Below, piece after piece: positions 29,758-37,541 of a DNA stretch of 64,000 bases; the first letter of the stretch is position 1; the number at the start of each line of letters is the position of its first letter. Source of the DNA: Candidatus Amarolinea dominans. GTDB lineage: Bacteria; Chloroflexota; Anaerolineae; SSC4; Amarolineaceae. The stretch covers positions 124,001 through 188,000 of the forward strand of contig JADJYJ010000031.1 in NCBI GenBank assembly GCA_016719785.1, given 5' to 3'. The position numbers and the translations under genes are program-made. The notes below the pieces were generated by a model. The model was not told the DNA's origin. It saw nothing but the letters and a program-made list of their open reading frames with translations, and ran no database searches.

Positions 29758-32016
29758 ATGACAAGGCAACAACCAAATGTGAGGACCGTCAGCGGGCAGG
29801 ATGAAAGCACCGTCATGACGCGCCTGTCGCCATTTGTGGCACGCGAGGCCGAGTTGGCCTGGCTGCAGGCCCGCTGGGGCCAGGCCCTGCGCGGCGACAG
29901 TGTGCTGGTGGCCGTCGAGGGCGACGTTGGGGTGGGCAAGGCGACCCTGGTTGACGTATTCGGCGCCCAAACGACCACGCAAGGCGCCCTGTTCGTCAGC
30001 AGTCGCAGCTACGACACCGGGTTGCACATACCCTATCAACCCTTGATCGAACTGCTGGCGTCGCTGTGGGATCAGTTGACCAGCATCCTGGGACCCGACC
30101 TGCCAGCCGACCTGAATCTGCCGACTACGGTTTGGGCTGAGGTTGGGCGTTTCGTGCCGGAGGCCCTGCTGACCGGCTCGGTGGCAACGCCGGCGCCCGC
30201 CATCGAGGGCCGCATAGATCAAAATCGGTTGCACTCCGGTCTGTGCAACTTTCTGAGCGCCGTTGCGCGCGTGAAACCCCTGGTCATCGCCCTGTATGAT
30301 GTTCAATGGGCTGATCGCTCGACGCTGGCGTTCATCCACTATTTGGTGCATATCGGCCGCCCGCTAAACAACAGCATGCGCCAACCGCTGATGGTGGTCC
30401 TGACCCATCGCCCGGATGAAATAGACGATTCGCATCCCCTGCATCATCTGCTGCGCGGGGTGCGCACCAATGGCAGAGTGAGTGGCTGGAACGGCATTCA
30501 GGCGGTGCAACGGCTCCGGTTAGCGCCGCTCAGCCAGGAGGCCGTCGGTCAATGGCTCATGGCGCTGCTGCCCGGGGCCGCAGACCCCGCCCTGGCGCAC
30601 TACCTGTGGGAAGGGTGCGAAGGGAACCCGCTCTTCTTGTTACACACCCTGGCCGATTGGCAGGAGCGCCATCTGCTGGCGGCGAGCGCCCAGGCCTCGC
30701 CCCCCGGGCAGCCGATGGTTGCGGCTGCAGCCAACCCAAGCCGGTGGCCGGCGCTGGCGCCGAACGTGCGCAGCGTCCTGCAGCAGCGTCGTGCCGGTTT
30801 GAGTAGCAACGGCCACCAACTCCTCCTGGTATTGGCGGTGAGCAATTGGCCCCTCGATCTCGAACTGGCGCGCCGCGTGCTCGATTGGAGTCCCCAAACC
30901 CTGCAGACCACCCTGGCCGAACTGGCGCCGACAGGCCTGCTCTGGCTGAGAGCAGAGCCGCGGCCTGAGCGCACGGCCAGCGCGCCGCCAGAGAACCGGG
31001 TCATCGGTCTGAGCCATAGCCTGATTCGCCGTACGATCTACGACGATGCGCGTGCGGATCAGGCCCGGCGCCTGCATCGCCTCCTGGCCGGCCAGTTGAA
31101 TGCCTGGCATGAGCAGGGCGATGTGCAAGCGGCGGTGAAGGCCGCCATGCACGCCCGCCTGGCCGGCGCCAGCGATGATGACATCCTGCCGGCGCTGATG
31201 GCCCTGGCCGGCTGGGCCTTCAGCCTGAATGCCCTGGACAGTGCGCGTGAGTTGTACTGGGGCGCGCTGTCGCAAGCCACCCAGCCCGGGGACACGACCA
31301 CCCAGATGCTCATTCATCGGGCGTTGGGTGATATCCATGAGTTGAACGGCGATTACCGGGCCGGCCTGGAACACTATCAGGCCGCCCTGGGGTGTACCGG
31401 TGACGTGGCAGAGCACATCCTCATCCGCTGTCGCATGGCCCAGGTGAGTCTGCAACACGATGATCGGGAGAATGCCGCCGCTCACGTGCAGGCCGCTTGC
31501 GACAATCTGCCGGCCGACCTCATCACAACCCTGCCGGCTGATCTGTTGACCCAGCAGGGAGAGGTCATGCTGCGATTGGGTCAGTTGGAAAAGGCGCAAC
31601 AAAAACTGCTCCAAGCCCGCTCTGCCGTAGAAACGCGTGGCGACGTGAGCAGTCGCATCCACCTGGCGCATGTCCTAGCTGATCTGTCTACGCAGACAGG
31701 ACAAGACGATGCCGCACTCAACCTGTTGCAGCAGGTGCTGAACCTCCCCGGCTCCGATCTCTGGCAGATCCGCACGCATGAACGGTTGGGGGAGATTCAC
31801 CAGGCGGCCGGTCGCCTGGCAGAGGCCGAGCATCATTCTGCGCTGGCCCTGGAAGGCTTTCAGCGCCTGGGCGCCTGGAAGCAGCAGGCCCAACTGCTGA
31901 CCGTCCTGAGCACGATTTATGAAGGCCAGGGGGATATGTCGCGGGCACTGGCACGCGCCCGCGAGGCCGTCGTCATCTATCGGATGCTAGAGCGCATCCC
32001 GATCCTCACCCACTAG
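29758..32016 (+). CDS. AAA-type ATPase/TPR protein of the MalT/AfsR-like class
   Basis: Cytoplasmic protein of 752 residues. The N-terminal NTPase region (about 20-310) has EGDVGVGKAT at the Walker A position, where the residue after the Lys is Ala instead of Ser/Thr, and YDVQWAD at the Walker B position. The C-terminal 350 residues are helical TPR-like repeats. This is the core of signal-transduction ATPases with numerous domains and of MalT-type activators, but no LuxR or BTAD DNA-binding domain is present. ATG 29758 has AAGG about 10 bases upstream. The 3' end overlaps the convergent gene by 30 bases. Function unknown; nucleotide hydrolysis may be impaired. Confidence 0.78.
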   Translation: MTRQQPNVRTVSGQDESTVMTRLSPFVAREAELAWLQARWGQALRGDSVLVAVEGDVGVGKATLVDVFGAQTTTQGALFVSSRSYDTGLHIPYQPLIELLASLWDQLTSILGPDLPADLNLPTTVWAEVGRFVPEALLTGSVATPAPAIEGRIDQNRLHSGLCNFLSAVARVKPLVIALYDVQWADRSTLAFIHYLVHIGRPLNNSMRQPLMVVLTHRPDEIDDSHPLHHLLRGVRTNGRVSGWNGIQAVQRLRLAPLSQEAVGQWLMALLPGAADPALAHYLWEGCEGNPLFLLHTLADWQERHLLAASAQASPPGQPMVAAAANPSRWPALAPNVRSVLQQRRAGLSSNGHQLLLVLAVSNWPLDLELARRVLDWSPQTLQTTLAELAPTGLLWLRAEPRPERTASAPPENRVIGLSHSLIRRTIYDDARADQARRLHRLLAGQLNAWHEQGDVQAAVKAAMHARLAGASDDDILPALMALAGWAFSLNALDSARELYWGALSQATQPGDTTTQMLIHRALGDIHELNGDYRAGLEHYQAALGCTGDVAEHILIRCRMAQVSLQHDDRENAAAHVQAACDNLPADLITTLPADLLTQQGEVMLRLGQLEKAQQKLLQARSAVETRGDVSSRIHLAHVLADLSTQTGQDDAALNLLQQVLNLPGSDLWQIRTHERLGEIHQAAGRLAEAEHHSALALEGFQRLGAWKQQAQLLTVLSTIYEGQGDMSRALARAREAVVIYRMLERIPILTH

Positions 32017-33756
32017 CTCGATCTCCTGCTTGAAGATGCGGCGCAAGATCGCGATCGTGGTCGCATAGGTCGCATCTACGCCGAAGAAAGACAGACTCTT
32101 GGACAGCAACTGCTGACGGCGGCTGTACGGCGTGTCTGACGCGTAGTGCAACACGCCGATGTCGTAGGGCGCGTTGATGAAGAGATTGACGATTTCGTCC
32201 TGCGGGTAGCGCTGCGGGTAGATGTCCTCGTACAGGGCGCTCAAATACGGCCCGGTCTCCATTTCGATGTCGGTGTAACCCTCACGGTAGAAGATGCTCA
32301 TGAACTCGCGGTTTTGCAGAAAGGTGCCGCGCACCGTGATCGCCTTCTGATTGTCGAAAACGCTGCCAAATGAGAGATAGGGCGCCACATCGGCCGCGGT
32401 GAAGCTGTTCTTGAACAGGAAGGTGTTACGCGAATGTTCATCATAGACCACGTTGGGAATCATCACATCACCGACGCGGCCATTCAGGGTGGCTGCCTTG
32501 CCCATGAAATAGGCGCCGCGCAACTCCGGCACGCTCGTGGTCACCTGCGCCAGGATATGATAGGCCGCCATCCCTAACGGATAGTCAATGTTGATGATGA
32601 TGGCCTCGCTCTGGCGCAGGCGCTCCATCTGCGGCAGTTGCAGGCGCGGATCGCATTTGGCCGGATCAATCCGGTTTAGTTCGATGATGTGACTCGACAC
32701 ATCGAGATAGGCCGGCGTACTGATGGTGCTGATGCCCGATGCGGTCTCGGCCTGCCGATAGTCGGCCATGCGCTGAGTGTGGCCGCGCTCTGCCAAAAAG
32801 AAACGCTGGATGTAGTAGAGCAGATTGAGCAGGCGCCCCTGTGAACCGATGGCCTGGGCAGTCTGCGCTTCCGGCCACAGGTTTTCAGGATTGTTCGTCT
32901 CCAGAAAAGTCAGCAGTTCGGCCCGATATTGGCTGGCGAAGCCGCACAGGGCGTTGGGCAGGCTGTGCGTGTTACTCGAAACGAAGTAAATCGGGCGCCT
33001 GGTGACCGTCGCCGCATCGAGGCGCCCCTGGCTGGCCTCGGCGGTGCGGTCTTCGATGGTGCGCCACCAGCCTTGCGTGGCTTTGCGGTAATCGGTGCGT
33101 GACCCCGCCAACAGGTTAACGAACAGGTTCATTTCGTACTGGCCAATCTGCTCCAGGCGTTCGGCCAGGTGAGATCCCCAGGTGCCCGCCAGTTTCTCCA
33201 GGTCATCGCTGCTCATCTCCAAAATCTCTTGCAGCGCCTCCTGCTCCACATCGCCCAGCGGCTTGCCCTGCACATGGTGCTGCTTGATGGTCTGCAGCAG
33301 CACGGAACCGCGCAGGCGCATGTGCATCTTGTTCCACTCGATCTGGAAGGCGGTCAGGATGGGGATCAGATCATCAATGTCGGAGACGCTGGCAATGAAG
33401 CAGGCCAGGTTCTCATGATCGTCATAGAACATGCGCCGCCGCCGCGCCGGCGCGCGCACCAGGCGCCAGCTTTCGATGGCCCCGTAGCCGCGACGGGCAA
33501 AGACATCTTCCGATTGGCCGAGCAGCACGTAGCGCACATGCACGATCTCCGGCGGCAGGCGCAGCCAGGCGTAGAGAAAGGCAGAGATGTCCGGCTCCGG
33601 GTCGGCCGCTTTGAAGTGCAGGCTGGAATTCGTGCTGATGTGCGCTTCTTCCAGCGAGCGCACGCGAATGGAACCGCTGCTGCGCAGCAACGAGTAGTAG
33701 GTGCGCAGATACAGTTCGATGCCTTCACTGGTGGCAAATGGGACCGCGCGATCCAT
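31987..33756 (-). CDS. Uncharacterised protein, possibly nucleoside-phosphorylase-like C-terminus
   Basis: Protein of 589 residues. I recall similar Chloroflexota proteins annotated as a DUF (possibly DUF6909), but cannot verify this. The N-terminal half is helical and without known motifs. The last 200 residues contain GRVGDVMIPNVVYD and DIEMETGP, which resemble the strand and the Met-Glu substrate-binding segment of purine/uridine phosphorylases. No signal peptide or membrane segment is seen. It lies 16 bases after the mannose-1-phosphate guanylyltransferase gene, so the two are probably co-transcribed, and a role linked to sugar-nucleotide or nucleoside metabolism is possible but speculative. 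Confidence 0.7.
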   Translation of the reverse strand: MDRAVPFATSEGIELYLRTYYSLLRSSGSIRVRSLEEAHISTNSSLHFKAADPEPDISAFLYAWLRLPPEIVHVRYVLLGQSEDVFARRGYGAIESWRLVRAPARRRRMFYDDHENLACFIASVSDIDDLIPILTAFQIEWNKMHMRLRGSVLLQTIKQHHVQGKPLGDVEQEALQEILEMSSDDLEKLAGTWGSHLAERLEQIGQYEMNLFVNLLAGSRTDYRKATQGWWRTIEDRTAEASQGRLDAATVTRRPIYFVSSNTHSLPNALCGFASQYRAELLTFLETNNPENLWPEAQTAQAIGSQGRLLNLLYYIQRFFLAERGHTQRMADYRQAETASGISTISTPAYLDVSSHIIELNRIDPAKCDPRLQLPQMERLRQSEAIIINIDYPLGMAAYHILAQVTTSVPELRGAYFMGKAATLNGRVGDVMIPNVVYDEHSRNTFLFKNSFTAADVAPYLSFGSVFDNQKAITVRGTFLQNREFMSIFYREGYTDIEMETGPYLSALYEDIYPQRYPQDEIVNLFINAPYDIGVLHYASDTPYSRRQQLLSKSLSFFGVDATYATTIAILRRIFKQEIELVGEDRDAL

Positions 33757-33772
33757 ACAATGACTCCTTTCT

Positions 33773-34864
33773 CTAGGCCAGGTAGGCGGACAGGCCGCGC
33801 TCCTTCAACGCCTCGGTGATCCCCTTGACCTCCTGGGCGCGCTCACGCGGGCAGATCAGCAGCGCGTCGGCCGTATCAATCACGATCATGCGCTGCAGGC
33901 CGATGGCCGCGATCAGGCGCTGTTCGCTGAAGACGAAGCTGTCATGCGTGTCCAACAGGATATGCGGGCCTTGCACCACGTTGCCCTGCTCGTTGGCCGG
34001 CAGTTCGTCGGCCAGCGCGGCCCAACTGCCCACGTCGTTCCAGCCGATGTCCACCGGCAGGACGACGGTGTCGAGCGCGCCCTCCATGATGCCAAAATCA
34101 ATCGTTTCGCTGCGAATCTGCATCCAGGCCGGGACCCAGGCTACGTCTGCAGCCGGCTGGTTGAGCGACGCCGCGATCGCGGCCAACTGGGCGCTCAGTT
34201 CGGGCATCTGGCGGGCAATCTCAGCGAGGATGCTGTCCGCGCGCCACAGGAACATGCCGCTGTTCCAGGAGAACTGGCCGCTCTGCACGAAACGCTCGGC
34301 CGTCTCACGATTGGGCTTTTCGGTAAAACGCAGCACCCGGTAGGCGGTCAGGCCATCCAGCGTGGTGATTTCCGGGCCCCGCTCCACATAGCCATAGCCG
34401 GTTTCAGCATAGGCCGGTGTGATGCCCAGGGTGACGAGGCGCCCCGGTGTGGTCGCCACCTCCGCGGCGGCGAGCAGGGCGCGACGAAAGGTTTCCTTAC
34501 GTGCAATCAAATGGTCGGCCGTGAGAATGGCCATCACCGCGTCGGGGTCGCGCTGACGCAGGAGCGCAGCAGCCAGGCCAATCGCGGGCGCTGTTCCGCG
34601 CCCGGCCGGCTCCCCAATGACGTTGGCGCGGGGAATAGCCGGCGCCTGCTCGCTCACCAGGTCAACGTAGCGGGCATTGGTGATGACCAGGACCCGCTCC
34701 GCCGGGATGATGGGCGCGATGCGGGCGTAGGCCTCTTGCAGCATGGTGCCTTCGCCCGTGAGATCGAGGAATTGCTTGGGGTGAGCCTGGCGGCTGCGCG
34801 GCCACAGGCGGGTGCCGCCGCCGCCGGCCAGAATGACGGCGTACAGGTGTTCGTTACGGTGCAT
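33773..34864 (-). CDS. manC: Mannose-1-phosphate guanylyltransferase
   Basis: Nucleotidyltransferase of 363 residues making GDP-mannose from mannose-1-phosphate and GTP. The N-terminal signature LAGGGGTRLWPRS with PKQF follows at residues 11-30. The later FTEKPNRE, WNSGMFLWRA and DIGWNDVGSW segments are all typical. It has no cupin-type phosphomannose isomerase domain, so it is the monofunctional form. ATG 34864 has AGAGG 9 bases upstream; the longer open frame is not family-like. GDP-mannose could feed the glycosyltransferase at 51042-51857. Confidence 0.93.
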   Translation of the reverse strand: MHRNEHLYAVILAGGGGTRLWPRSRQAHPKQFLDLTGEGTMLQEAYARIAPIIPAERVLVITNARYVDLVSEQAPAIPRANVIGEPAGRGTAPAIGLAAALLRQRDPDAVMAILTADHLIARKETFRRALLAAAEVATTPGRLVTLGITPAYAETGYGYVERGPEITTLDGLTAYRVLRFTEKPNRETAERFVQSGQFSWNSGMFLWRADSILAEIARQMPELSAQLAAIAASLNQPAADVAWVPAWMQIRSETIDFGIMEGALDTVVLPVDIGWNDVGSWAALADELPANEQGNVVQGPHILLDTHDSFVFSEQRLIAAIGLQRMIVIDTADALLICPRERAQEVKGITEALKERGLSAYLA

Positions 34865-35065
34865 CGTCAAAGACCTCTCTGTCCTGGCGCTGACATGGCG
34901 CTTTGCGCAGCCCGGGCTACGCATGCGCCAGTATAGCACGGTGGGCGCTGCCAGGCCAAACTGACGCAGCAGTTCCAAATGTAGCACACATTCAACCACA
35001 AAGATACTGTGTTGAATGTCAAGTTTCGAGTTGGCGCTGGTTGAGAGCGCAAGGTATGCTGTGAG

Positions 35066-36067
35066 CTAGGTAGCAGCGCCAGGCTGCATAACGAGCTTTA
35101 GGTAATCGGGATCAAAGGGTTTGCGGTGTTTGAGGACACCAAAGACAATGTGCAACAGTTTACGCATGGCGGCGGCAACAACGACCATCTTAGGTTTTTT
35201 CTGCTCAGCGAGACGCTCACAGAAACTATGCACCAATGGATTGTGAGATTTTGCCGAGAGAGCTGGGAAGTAAAGGGCTTTACGGAGGACGGCATTACCG
35301 ATTTTGGACAGTTTAGGTTTGTGACGCACCGAGGTGCCAGACGTGCGACGACTGGGACAAAGGCCGGCGTAGGCGGCGAGTTGAGTAGCATCATCAAAGC
35401 GGTTGATGTCCTTGATCTCGGCGATCAGCTTAGCAGCGGTGGTATCGCCGATACCGGGGATGGAAACGAGCAGGTCTCGCTGTTGCTTGAGGTCAGGATG
35501 TTGATCGAGATGATCAGCGATCTGACGTTCAAGATCAGCGATTTGGGTATTGAGGAAAGTGATATGCTGCTCGATGGCCTTGACGACAGCGGGGGCCGTA
35601 ACGCCAGACTGAAGGCGGTTGCGCTCCTCGGTGCGCATGTCGAGTAATGATTCGAGATGTCGAGTCATCATTTGCAGATCACGTATGGCTGGAGGAGGCG
35701 GCTGCCACGGATCAGGATTCTGGGTACGACAAAAATCAGCAATCACAGCGGCGTCAAGGCTGTCGGTCTTATTGCGTTTCAATTGGCTGGCAGCATAGGA
35801 TGCAATTCGACGTGGATTGACCACACTCACGGTCAAGCCCTCCTTGTGAAGAAACTCGGCCAGTTCATCTCCATAACGACCGGTTGCTTCCATGCAAGCG
35901 TGGACATTGCTCCCGCCATGTTTCTTCAGCCATTTGCTCAATTTTTCGTACCCAACTTGATTGTTGCTTGTCTGGAACGGTGTAGAGCGATTTTCCTGTG
36001 TAAGGAACGCATCAAAAGTGTCTTTTGATATGTCAATACCCAGGTATGCTTGCATTATTGTAGCCAT
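35066..36067 (-). CDS. IS110-family transposase (DEDD recombinase)
   Basis: RNA-guided recombinase of 333 residues. The N-terminal RuvC-like domain has the acidic set: LGIDISKD near residue 8, MEATGRYG near 60, and KTDSLDA near 100. The C-terminal Transposase_20 domain has SIPGIGDTTA near 200 and the serine-bearing TSGTSV segment near 245, followed by KIGNAVLRKAL. The length matches IS621-like members (about 326). ATG 36067 has AAGGAGA 8 bases upstream. The frame is intact, so the element is likely functional or recently so. It sits directly downstream of the predicted bridge RNA on the same strand. Confidence 0.95.
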   Translation of the reverse strand: MATIMQAYLGIDISKDTFDAFLTQENRSTPFQTSNNQVGYEKLSKWLKKHGGSNVHACMEATGRYGDELAEFLHKEGLTVSVVNPRRIASYAASQLKRNKTDSLDAAVIADFCRTQNPDPWQPPPPAIRDLQMMTRHLESLLDMRTEERNRLQSGVTAPAVVKAIEQHITFLNTQIADLERQIADHLDQHPDLKQQRDLLVSIPGIGDTTAAKLIAEIKDINRFDDATQLAAYAGLCPSRRTSGTSVRHKPKLSKIGNAVLRKALYFPALSAKSHNPLVHSFCERLAEQKKPKMVVVAAAMRKLLHIVFGVLKHRKPFDPDYLKLVMQPGAAT

Positions 36068-36099
36068 CTTCTTGTCTCCTTTCAGCGTGCTATGGCGGA

Positions 36100-36330
36100 G
36101 GCCAGACCCGTGTCAACGCGTAGTCTTATCAATCCAAGCTCATGTCTGCTACGACCAATCGGCTTGAGATACTGTTCGTGCTCGGACACGGGCTAGAAGA
36201 GAGGATCTTAATCTTTGCGACTGATTCGCTGATCCTAAGCACAAAACGGATTCACTCTCTTCTTGGCCCATCCGTCCTACCAGTGTTGAGATGCGCCGTC
36301 CGACGACAACCTCATCACTGATGAACTAAC
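36100..36330 (-). ncRNA. Predicted IS110 bridge RNA
   Basis: On the - strand the RNA would contain two internal-loop hairpins in the order target loop then donor loop. Target loop: outer stem AGAAGAGAG/CTCTCTTCT (36255-36263 with 36195-36203) and inner hairpin GCGA/TCGC. The left guide TTTGTGCT (36238-36245) equals the target left side. The right guide CAAAGA (36212-36217) pairs with core plus target right side. Donor loop: outer stem CCCGTGTC/GACACGGG (36185-36192 with 36107-36114) and inner stem CAAGC/GCTTG. The left guide ACAGTATCT (36167-36175) equals the element's right end plus core. The right guide ATAAGA (36124-36129) pairs with core plus left end. Exact RNA ends are inferred. Confidence 0.82.
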
Positions 36331-36336
36331 AATAGA

Positions 36337-36345
36337 ATTCTAGCA
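36337..36345 (-). promoter_or_regulatory. Extended -10 upstream of the bridge RNA
   Basis: On the - strand TGCTAGAAT fits an extended -10 (TGn-TAGAAT), with no good -35. Transcription would begin near 36330, about 65 bases before the first bridge-RNA stem. Confidence 0.4.
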
Positions 36346-36657
36346 CATATTTGGCTTGACCATCGTCTTCGCATCCAGCCGGATGTTGGAGGGATCGGGG
36401 GATTGTCAGTGTCTGTCGCCTTCAACGTTCCTGTGTCGCTGACAACCTTTCTCACCGACCATGATCTCTCTGCGGTGTCAAAGACATGGCTCTGTTTGTA
36501 TCGTTTCTTGTTTCCCCCATATCATATAAGAGCACAAAGAACACAAAGAAACGGCAGATCAGACGCAAATCAGCAACTTCTCTGCGTTCTTTGTGATCTC
36601 TACGGTGGGCGCTGCCAGGCCAAACTGACGCAGCAGTTCCAAATGTAGCACACATTC

Positions 36658-36744
36658 AACCACAAAGAGCACAAAGAACACAAAGAAACGGCAGATCAGA
36701 CGCAAATCAGCAACTTCTCTGCGTTCTTTGTGATCTCTGTGGTT
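36658..36744. repeat. Palindromic AACCACAAAG...GTGGTT repeat (intact target copy)
   Basis: An 87-bp imperfect inverted repeat from AACCAC to GTGGTT, whose arms (CACAAAGAGCACAAAGAA and TTCTTTGTGATCTCTGTG) pair with few mismatches. It is the intact counterpart of the copy split by IS110, and still has the full target sequence around the AAGA core. Confidence 0.8.
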
Positions 36745-36862
36745 AAAAACCAGGCTTCATTTGGAACCGCTGAAACTGACGCCCGCCCATCCCAGGCGAA
36801 GGTTAGTATCTTACCAGCTTCTGCCCTGGCAGAGCACGACCACAGGATTGGGAAGTTGTTTC

Positions 36863-36891
36863 TTGACAAGCCCTAATCGCTGTGCTACGCT
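36863..36891 (+). promoter_or_regulatory. Possible promoter of the 36909 gene
   Basis: A perfect TTGACA lies 17 bases before TACGCT (weak -10), about 18 bases upstream of ATG 36909. Confidence 0.45.
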
Positions 36892-36908
36892 TTCTTGGAG
36901 TATTTATC

Positions 36909-37325
36909 ATGAGCTTAACGAAATTGAGCGAATCATCAACGAGCGATACGACGAAATCATCATCGCCTGGCGCCATGAACAGGCTAAGCGGCACAATCGC
37001 TAAGGTCAGGATCACCATTGACCCCGAGTTCAGGCCTTATGCGCCCGTGCTCATTCCCGACCTGGATGCCGTGAGAGCGTTAGCTGAACAGGTTCATCAG
37101 CAGAACAAATACTGGCAGGGTGAAGCATTCGGATGGGACGTGGAATATCACCCATCCCGACCCGAACCACCGCCGCACTCGAAGATGCAGTTTACGCCGG
37201 CAGATTTCTGGATAGGGGATGCCACTATTTGGGGATTCTCCATGATGTGGGAACGCGGTGATGACAAACCGCCGGTGGAAACGGTATCCGATGGCAACAT
37301 CGTCGAGGAACTACAGCCTGTATAA
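36909..37325 (+). CDS. Hypothetical protein
   Basis: Not recognised. From ATG 36909 (GGAG 8 bases upstream) it encodes 138 residues. The first 22 are Ser/Thr/Lys-rich, and the rest has many Pro, Trp and acidic residues, with no signal peptide or membrane segment. The same stretch in the next frame, ending at 37003, reads as a natural-looking acidic helix (ELNEIERIINERYDEIIIAW). The real gene may therefore begin at ATG 36975 and overlap the end of a truncated upstream gene, as in small two-gene modules. Lower GC than the neighbours and position beside the insertion sequence suggest acquired DNA. Confidence 0.45.
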   Translation: MSLTKLSESSTSDTTKSSSPGAMNRLSGTIAKVRITIDPEFRPYAPVLIPDLDAVRALAEQVHQQNKYWQGEAFGWDVEYHPSRPEPPPHSKMQFTPADFWIGDATIWGFSMMWERGDDKPPVETVSDGNIVEELQPV

Positions 37326-37361
37326 CTGGTTCACAGGTCCGGCATCATAGACGCAAGAGGC

Positions 37362-37541
37362 GTAACTGCTCAGCCTGCCTGGAATTCAGACAGGATTCGT
37401 AACTGCTCAGCCTGCCTGAAAACAGGGAGGGGTCGACAGGGGGGGAGGGGATGGATCTCGTGCCGAAGTTTTGCCACACAGGCAAGAATCCTGTACATCC
37501 TGTTCATCCTGTCCAAATCGGCCCGCAGGGTGAGCAGTTAC
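37362..37541. repeat. GTAACTGCTCAG palindromic element next to the helicase gene
   Basis: It begins with GTAACTGCTCAG (repeated at 37399) and ends with GTGAGCAGTTAC, its inverted end. Inside are CCTGCCTGGAATTCAGACAGGATTC and a series of ATCCTGTnCATCCTGT units. A close copy lies at 49881-50030. The element supplies the last residues and stop codon of the helicase gene. Confidence 0.8.

Larger units (their letters stand above)
35005..36527 (-). mobile_element. IS110-family insertion sequence (about 1.52 kb)
   Basis: Borders come from the interrupted 137-bp duplication; AAGA flanks both sides (35001-35004 and 36528-36531) as the shared core. The right end is short (61 bases after the transposase stop). 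The left end is long (460 bases before its start) and carries the predicted bridge RNA. There are no terminal inverted repeats, as expected for IS110. The insertion site lies inside a palindromic repeat of the type ACCACAAAGAGCACAAAG. Confidence 0.88.
34938..36738. repeat. 137-bp tandem duplication, first copy split by IS110
   Basis: The unit at 36602-36738 is present in full. An identical first copy is split into 34938-35004 (67 bp) and 36532-36601 (70 bp), which add up to exactly 137 bp. Everything between is inserted DNA plus a 4-base AAGA. This gives the element's borders directly. Confidence 0.93.
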
